Shown here: in pieces, positions 1 through 6,089 of the stretch
Layout: each line of letters opens with the position of its first letter
How positions within the stretch are numbered: the first letter of the stretch is position 1
Assembly: GCA_964410015.1 (NCBI GenBank)
Contig: CAYPFV010000055.1
Span: forward strand, 1 to 17,935
Length of the DNA stretch: 17,935 nt
Origin: SKVR01 sp964410015
GTDB lineage: Bacteria > Bacteroidota > Bacteroidia > Bacteroidales > UBA7960
Direction of reading: 5' to 3'
Made by a program: the position numbers and the translations under genes
The notes under the pieces: model-generated
Database searches by the model: none
Seen by the model: the letters and a program-made list of their open reading frames with translations, nothing else
What the model was told of the DNA's origin: nothing

Positions 1-49
1 AAAGAAAAATGAAATTTCAAATCGACTGAGACTATAAAAATGCCAGCGC

Positions 50-204
50 CCAATCGAGTAGGCCGCCCTGCCAGCAATTGCTGACGGGGAGAACCTCACA
101 CATTCACCCTGTTAAATAATCATCCTTTTTATTACAAATACCCGTCAACAAAACCATTTAACAGGGCAGGCCATACGTATGGGTCTCGTATACGGCGGTT
201 CATC
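50..204 (-). repeat. Group II intron 3'-end remnant, copy 1 (domain V/VI-like)
   Basis: Read on the minus strand, this 155-bp segment begins with a domain V-like hairpin (ACCGCCGTA lower strand with a CGC triad, upper stem TACG/CGTA-like) and ends with a hairpin built on CAGCAATTGCTG followed by CTACTCGATT, the way bacterial group II introns end. The 3' strand of the domain V stem is interrupted by a 60-bp insert. The same unit recurs at 4361-4515 with about 11 mismatches and no gaps. No reverse transcriptase coding is visible next to it, so it is a non-functional fragment. The group II assignment rests on remembered intron 3' ends and is moderately certain; the repeat itself is certain. Confidence 0.6.
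107..166. repeat. 60-bp insert with 11-bp terminal inverted repeats, copy 1
   Basis: CCCTGTTAAAT at 107-117 and ATTTAACAGGG at 156-166 are perfect inverted repeats bounding 60 bp inside the intron-end remnant. The interior is AT-rich and non-coding. A second copy sits at 4418-4477 at the identical place, with its right arm diverged. It looks like a very small non-autonomous insertion, or a structural extension particular to this intron family. Confidence 0.55.
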
Positions 205-284
205 AAACGCCGGGAAAAAGAGAATCCTTATCATTACAACGAACATTGAGGGATTGCGAAAGGATAGATTCGTATCCTCTCCTA

Positions 285-1228
285 AATAATGCCAGCAAGA
301 AAACGATGCATTTAAGGGCAAAATTGAACAGGCGTATAATTTCATTTCAGGTGCATATCTTCCGGGTTGAGACAAAATTAAACCCGATACATGCGTTAAC
401 GTTGCATAAGTATTGATTTTACTGCCTTAAATCCACATTTTTTTGATTTTTAGGCACAATTATCCCTCGGAAACGCTGAATCCTACTGGGTTTTAGCGCT
501 TATGCTGCTATTTTTATTTTTTGTTTTCGTTTTAATTTTTGTTTGTCTTGTTGTATAAGAGTGTTTCCTGTCTTTTTTAGGTTGTAGTCGCATACACCCA
601 AAGCAATATATCTGCTATAATTTCTGAAACCCCGATCCGGACATCTTTCCAGACCATGATTCTGCAATTCATTCATATTAGATTTAACAGCACTATGCAG
701 ATACCGGTATTTTTTAAATGAATTGTCGTTTTCTTCCTGCTTTTCCTGTTGATTGAGTCTTCCTTTTTTGGGCATCACTACCTGGAGAATTTCTAATTGC
801 AAAAGTTCTTTATTGGTTTTGCTGTAAAATCCATTATCAAAGCTCCAACTACCTACATTATGATGATTGAGTATTTTATCAGCAATAGGTATAACCACTT
901 GATTATCTGTCTGCCTATCCATAATCTTGTAATCGGCAATCAAGTCAATATGTTTGTTCAGTAAATCTAAGAACGATTCAAGATTCAGTAGTAACCCTAA
1001 TTCTCTTTCGCTGTTACAAGAAAGGTTTTACTTATCATTACTGATTTTTCAGACAACAAAGTTGCAATCTGCACATAATTATGTGCTGCTTTTTTTATCC
1101 GCTCTGGTATGCCCCTGCCTGCAATTGCGCCAACACAACCAAACAAAAACCATTATTGATTCAACAAAGTTTTCAATAGCAATCTATTGATAAATAAAGG
1201 TTTAGGTGTTTTCTTACAGGCACTAATT
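285..1228 (-). mobile_element. Degenerate ISNCY-like insertion sequence
   Basis: The left end at 285-305 (AATAATGCCAGCAAGAAAAC) and the right end at 1205-1228 form terminal inverted repeats: the reverse complement of the right end reads AATTAGTGCCTGTAAGAAAA. The same ends flank the element at 11348-11514. Between them lies a broken transposase gene on the minus strand. The element is about 0.94 kb, shorter than an intact IS of this type should need, which agrees with internal deletion. It lies just to the right of intron remnant copy 1. Confidence 0.65.
500..1152 (-). pseudogene. ISNCY-type transposase, frameshifted and internally deleted
   Basis: The frame from about 1024 down to the stop at 500 encodes a transposase C-terminal part: the DYKIMDRQTD block, SFDNGFYS, VMPKKGRLNQ, HSAVKSNMNEL, NHGLERCPDRGF, then a basic tail. 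Upstream, in another frame from 1152 to a stop at 997, is GRGIPERIKKAAHNYVQIA, which reads like the region preceding it in the family. The frames meet around 1000-1020, so at least one frameshift is present. LLNKHIDL runs almost directly into DYKIMDRQTD; from memory of this family a central segment belongs between them, so a deletion is also likely. The N-terminal DNA-binding part is missing. It cannot encode active transposase. Confidence 0.7.
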
Positions 1229-1804
1229 AAAAGAAATAATACCTCCGCTTGAGTTAAGCTGCAGACCGTCATCCAGGGTCACTTCAACATCGTATATTAT
1301 GCGATTCGGGATGTTGCTGGTATCAGATAATTCGAATAACAAATTTCGTATCCCCGGATTATTCTCAGAAATATAGTCGGGGATGGATTGCTGAGATTCC
1401 CCTTGCATAACCAATTGATTCGTTATATCCGTCCGGACATTTTCATTGTCAGGATCGAGTACCTCAACGCGTAAACTCTCTATGCTGCTTTTAAATACCA
1501 GTTCATCCTCGCCACACGGAACCACTGCCGCTTCCAATACTTCTAAATCTTCTGTGCTCTTCTGAAGGGGTGTATTTGAAACAATAAATTCATCTTCTAT
1601 AAAAGCTACTTCAATGATTAAATCCTCTTTGTCAATTGGATTCTCTTGATCAAATTCAACGTAGTTGATCCCATCAAGAATCAACGCTCTCGTTTCCATA
1701 TCTGTAATAAATATCTCTATGGTTTCCACAGGACAACAAGCGGTCATTAAGGAAATAAGGATCGGAAACAAAAGTGCCTTCTTTATCTTATTCATCATTT
1801 TCAT
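1223..1804 (-). CDS. Putative lipoprotein, 3' end formed by IS tip
   Basis: This is a 193-aa protein with a basic start, a hydrophobic stretch (residues 9-19) and a lipobox LMTAC, so Cys23 is the likely lipidated residue; it should be anchored in the envelope. The mature part is acidic, beta-rich in appearance, and has two further cysteines (C24 and one in VVPCGEDE). I do not recognise the family. The final codons AAT TAG lie inside the terminal inverted repeat of the neighbouring IS (1205-1228), so the natural C terminus may have been cut off by the insertion. The upstream lipoprotein gene on the same strand suggests a shared operon. Start chosen at the ATG giving the longest signal; an internal Met at residue 3 or 4 is equally possible. 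Confidence 0.6.
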   Translation of the reverse strand: MKMMNKIKKALLFPILISLMTACCPVETIEIFITDMETRALILDGINYVEFDQENPIDKEDLIIEVAFIEDEFIVSNTPLQKSTEDLEVLEAAVVPCGEDELVFKSSIESLRVEVLDPDNENVRTDITNQLVMQGESQQSIPDYISENNPGIRNLLFELSDTSNIPNRIIYDVEVTLDDGLQLNSSGGIISFN

Positions 1805-1971
1805 AATTTATTTATTAAGTTTGTTAATATGGTTTCTGGTATATCTTATTTGCCGTTGTTACTTAAAATATATCTATGATTCTATTCAGGTCATTCTTAA
1901 TCCAAAATGGCATCCTGACTCCTAATCAAATGTGATCTCAATAGTACTCTTATTTGCATTTCTGGCAGGGT

Positions 1972-2694
1972 CTAAGATATGTTGGATGAAATTTTGGTAA
2001 AAGTATTACTGGTTACTGCGTATAGTGATAGACTAAGTTGACTTCCGGAGAGAACATCCTGTAAGAATGGAAAATCCGTACGATCGACACGAACCGTTGC
2101 TTCTATAAGATTAATCGGTTCAACTGTATTGGGATCGGGTTTCTCCGGCTCCGTAAATACAAAAAACCTCAAAGCTCCCAATACCTCATCAAACACGTCC
2201 TGGACTTCTATCTCGAAGTACCTTTTATTGGTCTCATTGGTATAGAAATTTTTTGTGTAAAAGGAAAATGCATAGCACGGGAGTAATCCACATTCGGTAT
2301 CCTGAACCTGAAGATTACTTACTTCCATCGCAGACACTTCAGACATCCAAATAGTAAGGAAACTTCTATCCTGAATTTCCTTCTTGGATAGCAAGACTTC
2401 TCCAAATCCTTCTTTACTAAAACGAAAACATGAAACATCATTGTAATCCAGCTCGAACTCCCCTTGCTCGTTTGCTATACTCTGAGATTCCCCCTGGTCA
2501 TTCAATAGCGAAATTTCTACACTGCTTCCCTCCGAAATGAATGCACCAAACTCATCATACAATTCAATTACTCCTGATAATGATCGCGTTTCGACCTCCA
2601 TGTTTTCAGGATCGCTAACGCATCCAGATATTGTTGAAGCAATGAGAAACATAAAAAGAGCAATTCCTGAATCATTAGTTGTAGATGTTCTCAT
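1972..2694 (-). CDS. Putative lipoprotein with carboxypeptidase-regulatory-like domain, likely frameshifted at C terminus
   Basis: The 240-aa product has a signal with lipobox ISGC (Cys25). Residues about 38-115 (SLSGVIELYDEFGAF onward, with a GEFELDYNDV turn and FSKEGFGEVLL) resemble the carboxypeptidase regulatory-like beta-sandwich common in Bacteroidota surface proteins. The rest is an uncharacterised beta-rich region. At 1999-2002 a run of four A (T on the coding strand) appears one base short: adding one base opens a frame that continues F-YQNFIQHILDPARNANK and so on to a TAG at 1922-1924, giving a plausible 257-aa protein. As it stands the frame ends early at 1972. Either a recent mutation or a base-calling error explains it. 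A role in envelope or surface binding is possible but unproven. Confidence 0.6.
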   Translation of the reverse strand: MRTSTTNDSGIALFMFLIASTISGCVSDPENMEVETRSLSGVIELYDEFGAFISEGSSVEISLLNDQGESQSIANEQGEFELDYNDVSCFRFSKEGFGEVLLSKKEIQDRSFLTIWMSEVSAMEVSNLQVQDTECGLLPCYAFSFYTKNFYTNETNKRYFEIEVQDVFDEVLGALRFFVFTEPEKPDPNTVEPINLIEATVRVDRTDFPFLQDVLSGSQLSLSLYAVTSNTFTKISSNIS

Positions 2695-2912
2695 GATTTC
2701 AATTGATATTTGATTTTATCTCAACTTAATTAATATTGACAAGGGATTATTTGTATGACTAATCCCACTTCCTTTTCAAAGAAGTGGAGGAACAATTAAC
2801 TTGACTTATATTTGTAAATATATTATATAATTAATTGCATTGAAGGAATCACCTTTATAGTACACATTAAAATTAGACAATTATTATTAAATTAAAAATT
2901 CGTTTTGTTGAA

Positions 2913-2975
2913 CAATTACCCTGCGCGGATTGAAGCGGATGCCTGGCCACAGCGGAACGGAGCGCAGGGTAATTG
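2913..2975. repeat. Structured hairpin element with AGCGGA motifs
   Basis: CAATTACCCTGCGC at 2913-2926 and GCGCAGGGTAATTG at 2962-2975 form a perfect 14-bp stem. The 35-nt interior contains two AGCGGA motifs (GAAGCGGATGCC and CACAGCGGAACG). Elements of this layout, a GC-rich stem with GATTGAAGCGG on one side and AGCGGA on the other, are familiar from intergenic DNA of many Bacteroidota. On the plus strand the stem is followed by CTTTTTC, so it could also terminate transcription. Which strand is transcribed, if either, is not clear. Confidence 0.6.
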
Positions 2976-3642
2976 CTTTTTCATATATTATTTTATTCAT
3001 ATTTATGAATTTATAGGTTTACATGCTTTAGTATACTTATTTTATGGTTTGATACCGATATTTTTCTCTCCTGAGCATACTATGCCCGTTTTACGCCGAA
3101 GCATAAATCCATAATTCACCGAATGGTTTGTCCGCTATTATGCGATAATGCTTACTTGTAAAGACGGTTCCTTATTTTTTGTCGAATGTCAAAGGCAGGC
3201 AAAATGCTACAATATCAGCGGAAAGGGTAGGTTTCAATTGAAATAATCAGGTAAAGTGTTTTTAATTACAATGATTCTGGTCCAGAGGCATTAAAATTGT
3301 TCAGAATTTTAAACAAACACCCATTTTTGGTGCATAATTTTATAAAAGCACGAACTTAAAAAGGAACACTACGAAAGCCCAAACACCATTTCAAGGGACA
3401 AACCGTCGGGAATAAGTAAAAATATCAGATTTTGCAATATCCTTCTTAAATCAGTCAGTTACACCGATAAAGAGTTGTGTTATAATAACGATAACAGCAA
3501 TGGTGATATGGGGGCGTTGGCGTTCATGCTATTAGTGAAGTGCAAAATCAAAAGGGGATAAAAAACAAAACCCGATTGTTTGACTTTCGTCAGGGAAAAC
3601 CGGGACTACGACACAAATATACGAAAAATTGTTCTAAACCAG

Positions 3643-3650
3643 TATATTTG
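3643..3650 (+). promoter_or_regulatory. Bacteroidota-type -7 box for the Abi-like gene
   Basis: TATATTTG matches the Bacteroidota -7 consensus TAnnTTTG and lies 16 bp upstream of the ATG at 3667, implying a very short leader. No good -33 TTTG is present at the right distance, so this is a partial match. Its position argues against the upstream in-frame ATG at 3580 as the start. Confidence 0.35.
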
Positions 3651-3666
3651 TAGAAAAGATAAACGA

Positions 3667-4350
3667 ATGGAATATCAAGATTTTGAAAAAGCACTCTCAA
3701 AACCAAGAATAGGTAGATTTTTAATAGCAGCAAAACAAGATAAAGAAGAGGCACTTAGTCTATATCGACAGAACATTGAATTATCAAAAACCTTGTTTGG
3801 ATTATTGAGTGTATTTGAAGTTACAATAAGAAATTATATTGACAAGCATTACAGAGATAAATTTGCTGATAGTGAGTGGATTAAAAACCAATGTGGACAA
3901 GGCGGAATGTTTAGCCATCCATCTTTCATTAAATACGGATTTGAGACAAGAACAAAAATATTGACAACCAATGCAAAACTTGGGAATAAATACACACATG
4001 GCAGATTAGTGGCGGAACTGAGCTTCAGATTTTGGAACTATATGTTTGCCCCGATACAATTTTTAATCGGCGGACAAAGTTTGCATAAGATTTATGAGAA
4101 GCGACCGAAAGGAACTAACCAAAAACTGATTTTCAACAAACTTGATGAGATAAGAAGTTTAAGAAACAGGATTGCGCATCATGAGCCATTGATTTTTAAT
4201 TAGAAAGACCAAATATTGACCAGACAGACAGAGAAAACTTACGGAATAATTCTAAAGCATACTGAATGGTTGGGATTTGACCCATTGAAGCTATACCAAA
4301 AGCTGGATAACATGAATGAATTGATAAAAATGTTAACGGAAGAAAAATAA
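3667..4350 (+). pseudogene. Abi-like (AbiD/F, HEPN-type) protein gene with in-frame TAG
   Basis: From ATG 3667 the frame encodes 178 residues up to a TAG at 4201-4203, then stays open in the same frame for 48 more codons to TAA at 4348-4350. The N-terminal part (SLYRQNIELSKTLFGLLSVF, EVTIRNYIDKHY) and RSLRNRIAHHEPLIFN match Abi-like proteins, some of which abort phage infection. The RNRIAHHEP segment is the HEPN-style R-x4-6-H catalytic motif. The part after the stop (GIILKHTEWLGFDPLKLYQK) looks like the normal family C terminus. The gene is therefore probably inactivated by one point mutation; a truncated protein with the HEPN motif could still be made. It ends 10 bp before intron remnant copy 2. 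Confidence 0.7.
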
Positions 4351-4360
4351 GCACGAAACG

Positions 4361-4515
4361 CCAATCGAGTAGTCCGCCCTGCCAGCAATTGCTGACAGGG
4401 AGAACCTCCCACATTCACCCTGTTAAATAATCATCCTTTTCATTACAAATACCCGTCAACAGAGCCACTTAACAGAGCAAGCCCTACGTATTGGTCTCGT
4501 ATACGGCGGTTCATC
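4361..4515 (-). repeat. Group II intron 3'-end remnant, copy 2
   Basis: This is the second copy of the 155-bp unit at 50-204, same orientation and same length, differing at about 11 positions. The sequence outside the unit differs abruptly on both sides. It carries the same domain V-like and VI-like hairpins on the minus strand and the same 60-bp insert. No reverse transcriptase is encoded nearby. Confidence 0.6.
4418..4477. repeat. 60-bp inverted-repeat insert, copy 2
   Basis: This is the equivalent of 107-166. The left arm CCCTGTTAAAT is unchanged, while the right arm has become ACTTAACAGAG, giving two mismatches in the former 11-bp pairing. The shared insertion point shows the insert predates the duplication of the intron end. 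Confidence 0.5.
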
Positions 4516-5024
4516 CAGTTGCCCCGGATGATGGTTTTACACCAGTTTGATTTACAAGACATACATTACAACGAGGGGAGGCATCCAGTGGAATCGTCTT
4601 ACACCAATTTTATGCGAGAAAAAGACTGGTTATTCAACGGGGTAAACCCTCTGGAAAAAAATATTACACCCATCATTAGGCTCTTTTAAATTGATTTTGC
4701 ATTTTTGAAGTTTTTATAGCGCTTTCGGATGGGTGCGCTACTACTCATGCAGGGCGCACACATCGCATATAAAACATTTGGCAGTCAGTGCTTTATCAAG
4801 CATTTTAGCCCGTATCAAAAGTAATTGTAACTTGACAAAGAAGTGCTTCGAAATGCCAAACGTTTCATATACGTAACCGTTGGCAGCAATAATAAGAAAA
4901 TCCGACTTACATAAGAAAAAGTCCAATTTAAACGATTTACAAGGGAGGTAGTCAATCTAATTTTATTTGCTCTTTTATTTTCCAGAAGTTTGCAGTGTTC
5001 ATTCACATTTAAAGATTCAAAAAA
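4516..5024. other. Intergenic region with TTTGGCA inverted repeat
   Basis: There is no convincing gene in about 510 bp. TTTGGCA at 4777-4783 and TGCCAAA at 4854-4860 form an inverted repeat, followed at 4878-4887 by CGTTGGCAGC. TTGGCAG thus occurs twice as a direct repeat around the structure. The layout, with a small orphan gene downstream, resembles the cassette-like stretches seen in some Bacteroidota, but canonical attC core sites (RYYYAAC / GTTRRRY) are not present. Confidence 0.35.
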
Positions 5025-5303
5025 ATGAAAAAAGTAATTTTAATTATCGGAGTTGTTTTGACTTCACTTCTGGCAAATGCACAAAACACTTTTCAAAATC
5101 CACCTAAAAATGAGAAAATGGAATACTCATATCTTTGGGGGCTTTTAAAATCCAAAGATTATCCAAAAGGTAAATCAGTTGTGTTTGAAGTCGAAAAACC
5201 TGAATTTTCAACATCATTATCAGCATCTGCCATTGATAGTACAAAGTTTGAGCAAAAGAGTATTCTTTGGGGAGCAATCCAATGGACTGCAAAGAAAAAG
5301 TAG
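5025..5303 (+). CDS. Small secreted protein of unknown function
   Basis: The 92-aa product has a clear Sec signal peptide (MKKVILIIGVVLTSLLANA, probable cleavage after ANA, before QN). The 73-residue mature part has two WG motifs (YLWGLL and ILWGAIQW) and a lysine-rich end. No family recognised. The start is well placed after an A-rich stretch typical of Bacteroidota leaders. It stands alone, followed by two terminators at 5403-5476, so it is probably monocistronic. Export to the periplasm is the only safe statement. Confidence 0.6.
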   Translation: MKKVILIIGVVLTSLLANAQNTFQNPPKNEKMEYSYLWGLLKSKDYPKGKSVVFEVEKPEFSTSLSASAIDSTKFEQKSILWGAIQWTAKKK

Positions 5304-5402
5304 CCTTTTTCTGTTTCAGTCATGAAATTGGCGAAGTTGATTATTGACCGGCATAAAAAAACCGTGGGGATGATAAAAGCTTAATAAAGGATATTCTGCG
5401 AT

Positions 5403-5437
5403 AAAAAAGCAAGTCAATGATATTGTCCTGCTTTTTT
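5403..5437. terminator. Rho-independent terminator (bidirectional)
   Basis: AAAAAAGCA at 5403-5411 pairs with TGCTTTTTT at 5429-5437 around a 17-nt loop. A-rich and T-rich flanks allow use from either direction. It follows the small secreted protein gene. Confidence 0.6.
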
Positions 5438-5439
5438 GC

Positions 5440-5476
5440 AAAAAAGGATTTTTCTGAAATAGAAAAATCCTTTTTT
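5440..5476. terminator. Strong bidirectional terminator
   Basis: AAAAAAGGATTTTTC at 5440-5454 and GAAAAATCCTTTTTT at 5462-5476 form a perfect 15-bp stem with a 7-nt loop. It lies between the convergent small secreted protein gene and the ferredoxin gene and can serve both. Confidence 0.8.
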
Positions 5477-5531
5477 ATTTTTACATATTATCTGCCCCAC
5501 AATCAATCATGAATGGGGTTTAGAAAAGATT

Positions 5532-5699
5532 TTATGCGGGGTGAATTGCCTCAACGGGGCAAACATCTGCGCAAGAGCCACAATCAGTGCATACATCAGG
5601 GTCTATTTTGTAGATGTCGCCTTCGCTTATTGCGTCAACCGGGCATTCGTCGATGCAACTGCCACAAGCAGTACAATCTTCTGTGATTACGTAAGCCAT
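5532..5699 (-). CDS. 2[4Fe-4S] ferredoxin
   Basis: This 55-aa bacterial-type ferredoxin carries low-potential electrons in the cytoplasm. It has two CxxCxxCxxxCP cluster motifs: C9, C12, C15, C19 and C37, C40, C43, C47, each followed by proline. Length and internal symmetry are those of the clostridial-type family. The start is MAYVITEDC; an upstream in-frame ATG at 5753 would add 18 residues and lies at the -7 box, so it is rejected. The gene is divergent from korA and about 390 bp away, so it is a natural candidate for the acceptor of the KorAB enzyme, though ferredoxins of this type have many partners. Confidence 0.92.
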   Translation of the reverse strand: MAYVITEDCTACGSCIDECPVDAISEGDIYKIDPDVCTDCGSCADVCPVEAIHPA

Positions 5700-5741
5700 T
5701 TTTTTAAGATTTAAATTAGTAAAATGTATTAATTCCACGTG

Positions 5742-5749
5742 CAAATATA
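5742..5749 (-). promoter_or_regulatory. -7 promoter box for the ferredoxin gene
   Basis: On the minus strand this reads TATATTTG, an exact TAnnTTTG match, about 43 bp before the ferredoxin ATG. No clean TTTG is found at the -33 position. Confidence 0.45.
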
Positions 5750-5818
5750 CCATCTTAATTATAAGAAATAAAATATATTTGCCTTAACCCCCTAATTTGA
5801 AATGGGTTTAAATAAACA

Positions 5819-5852
5819 TAACAACATATTTTCGAAAAAAGCTTTGTTGTTA
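5819..5852. repeat. Inverted repeat in ferredoxin-korA divergent region
   Basis: TAACAACA at 5819-5826 and TGTTGTTA at 5845-5852 are 8-bp inverted repeats with an 18-bp spacer. It lies between the divergent promoters, so it might be a regulator binding site, but no factor can be named. Confidence 0.35.
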
Positions 5853-5998
5853 AAGGGTTCGCAATCCTAATTTAATTTAACAGTTATCAAATTATCTTCC
5901 ATTTCCAAAGTTTTGTCGAATGAAATATATTATTGGGAATCGGTGTGAAGGCAGATGAAAAAATTTAAAATTTTCGCCTTAAAATTCTAAATGATTTT

Positions 5999-6031
5999 TT
6001 TGATCTGTTCGGAATTAAACAATTAACTTCG
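5999..6031 (+). promoter_or_regulatory. Probable korAB promoter
   Basis: TTTG at 5999-6002 and TAACTTCG at 6024-6031 resemble the Bacteroidota -33 (TTTG) and -7 (TAnnTTTG, one mismatch) elements, separated by 21 bp. Transcription would begin near 6038, leaving a leader of about 50 nt to the preferred ATG at 6090. Confidence 0.5.
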
Positions 6032-6089
6032 CAGACTAATAAACCCAATGTATCAAACATATCCAATCAAAACACAATTTTCACAGATT

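Larger units (their letters stand above)
2695..3666. other. Intergenic region without convincing genes
   Basis: About 970 bp of AT-rich DNA. It holds a small hairpin at 2765-2787 (CCACTTC / GAAGTGG) upstream of the lipoprotein genes and the structured element at 2913-2975. Around 3430-3465 the text TTAAATCAGTCAGTTAC resembles TTAAATCAGTCATTTAC inside the IS relic at 11348-11514, so a decayed IS fragment may lie here. I see no further coding potential that I would defend. Confidence 0.5.

Noticed and set aside
107..166. Integron attC site
   Set aside because: GTTAAAT comes first and ATTTAAC last, the reverse of attC core order, and no integrase is present.
145..375. 76-codon minus-strand open frame
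   Set aside because: It runs across intron remnant copy 1 and the IS end, so it has no consistent coding origin.
954..1190. 78-codon plus-strand open frame
   Set aside because: It is antisense to the degraded transposase.
2905..3114. 69-codon plus-strand open frame
   Set aside because: Its first part is the structured hairpin at 2913-2975, and the rest has the composition of AT-rich noncoding DNA.
4196..4414. 72-codon minus-strand open frame
   Set aside because: It spans intron remnant copy 2 and the antisense of the Abi-like gene end; its residues derive from the repeat.
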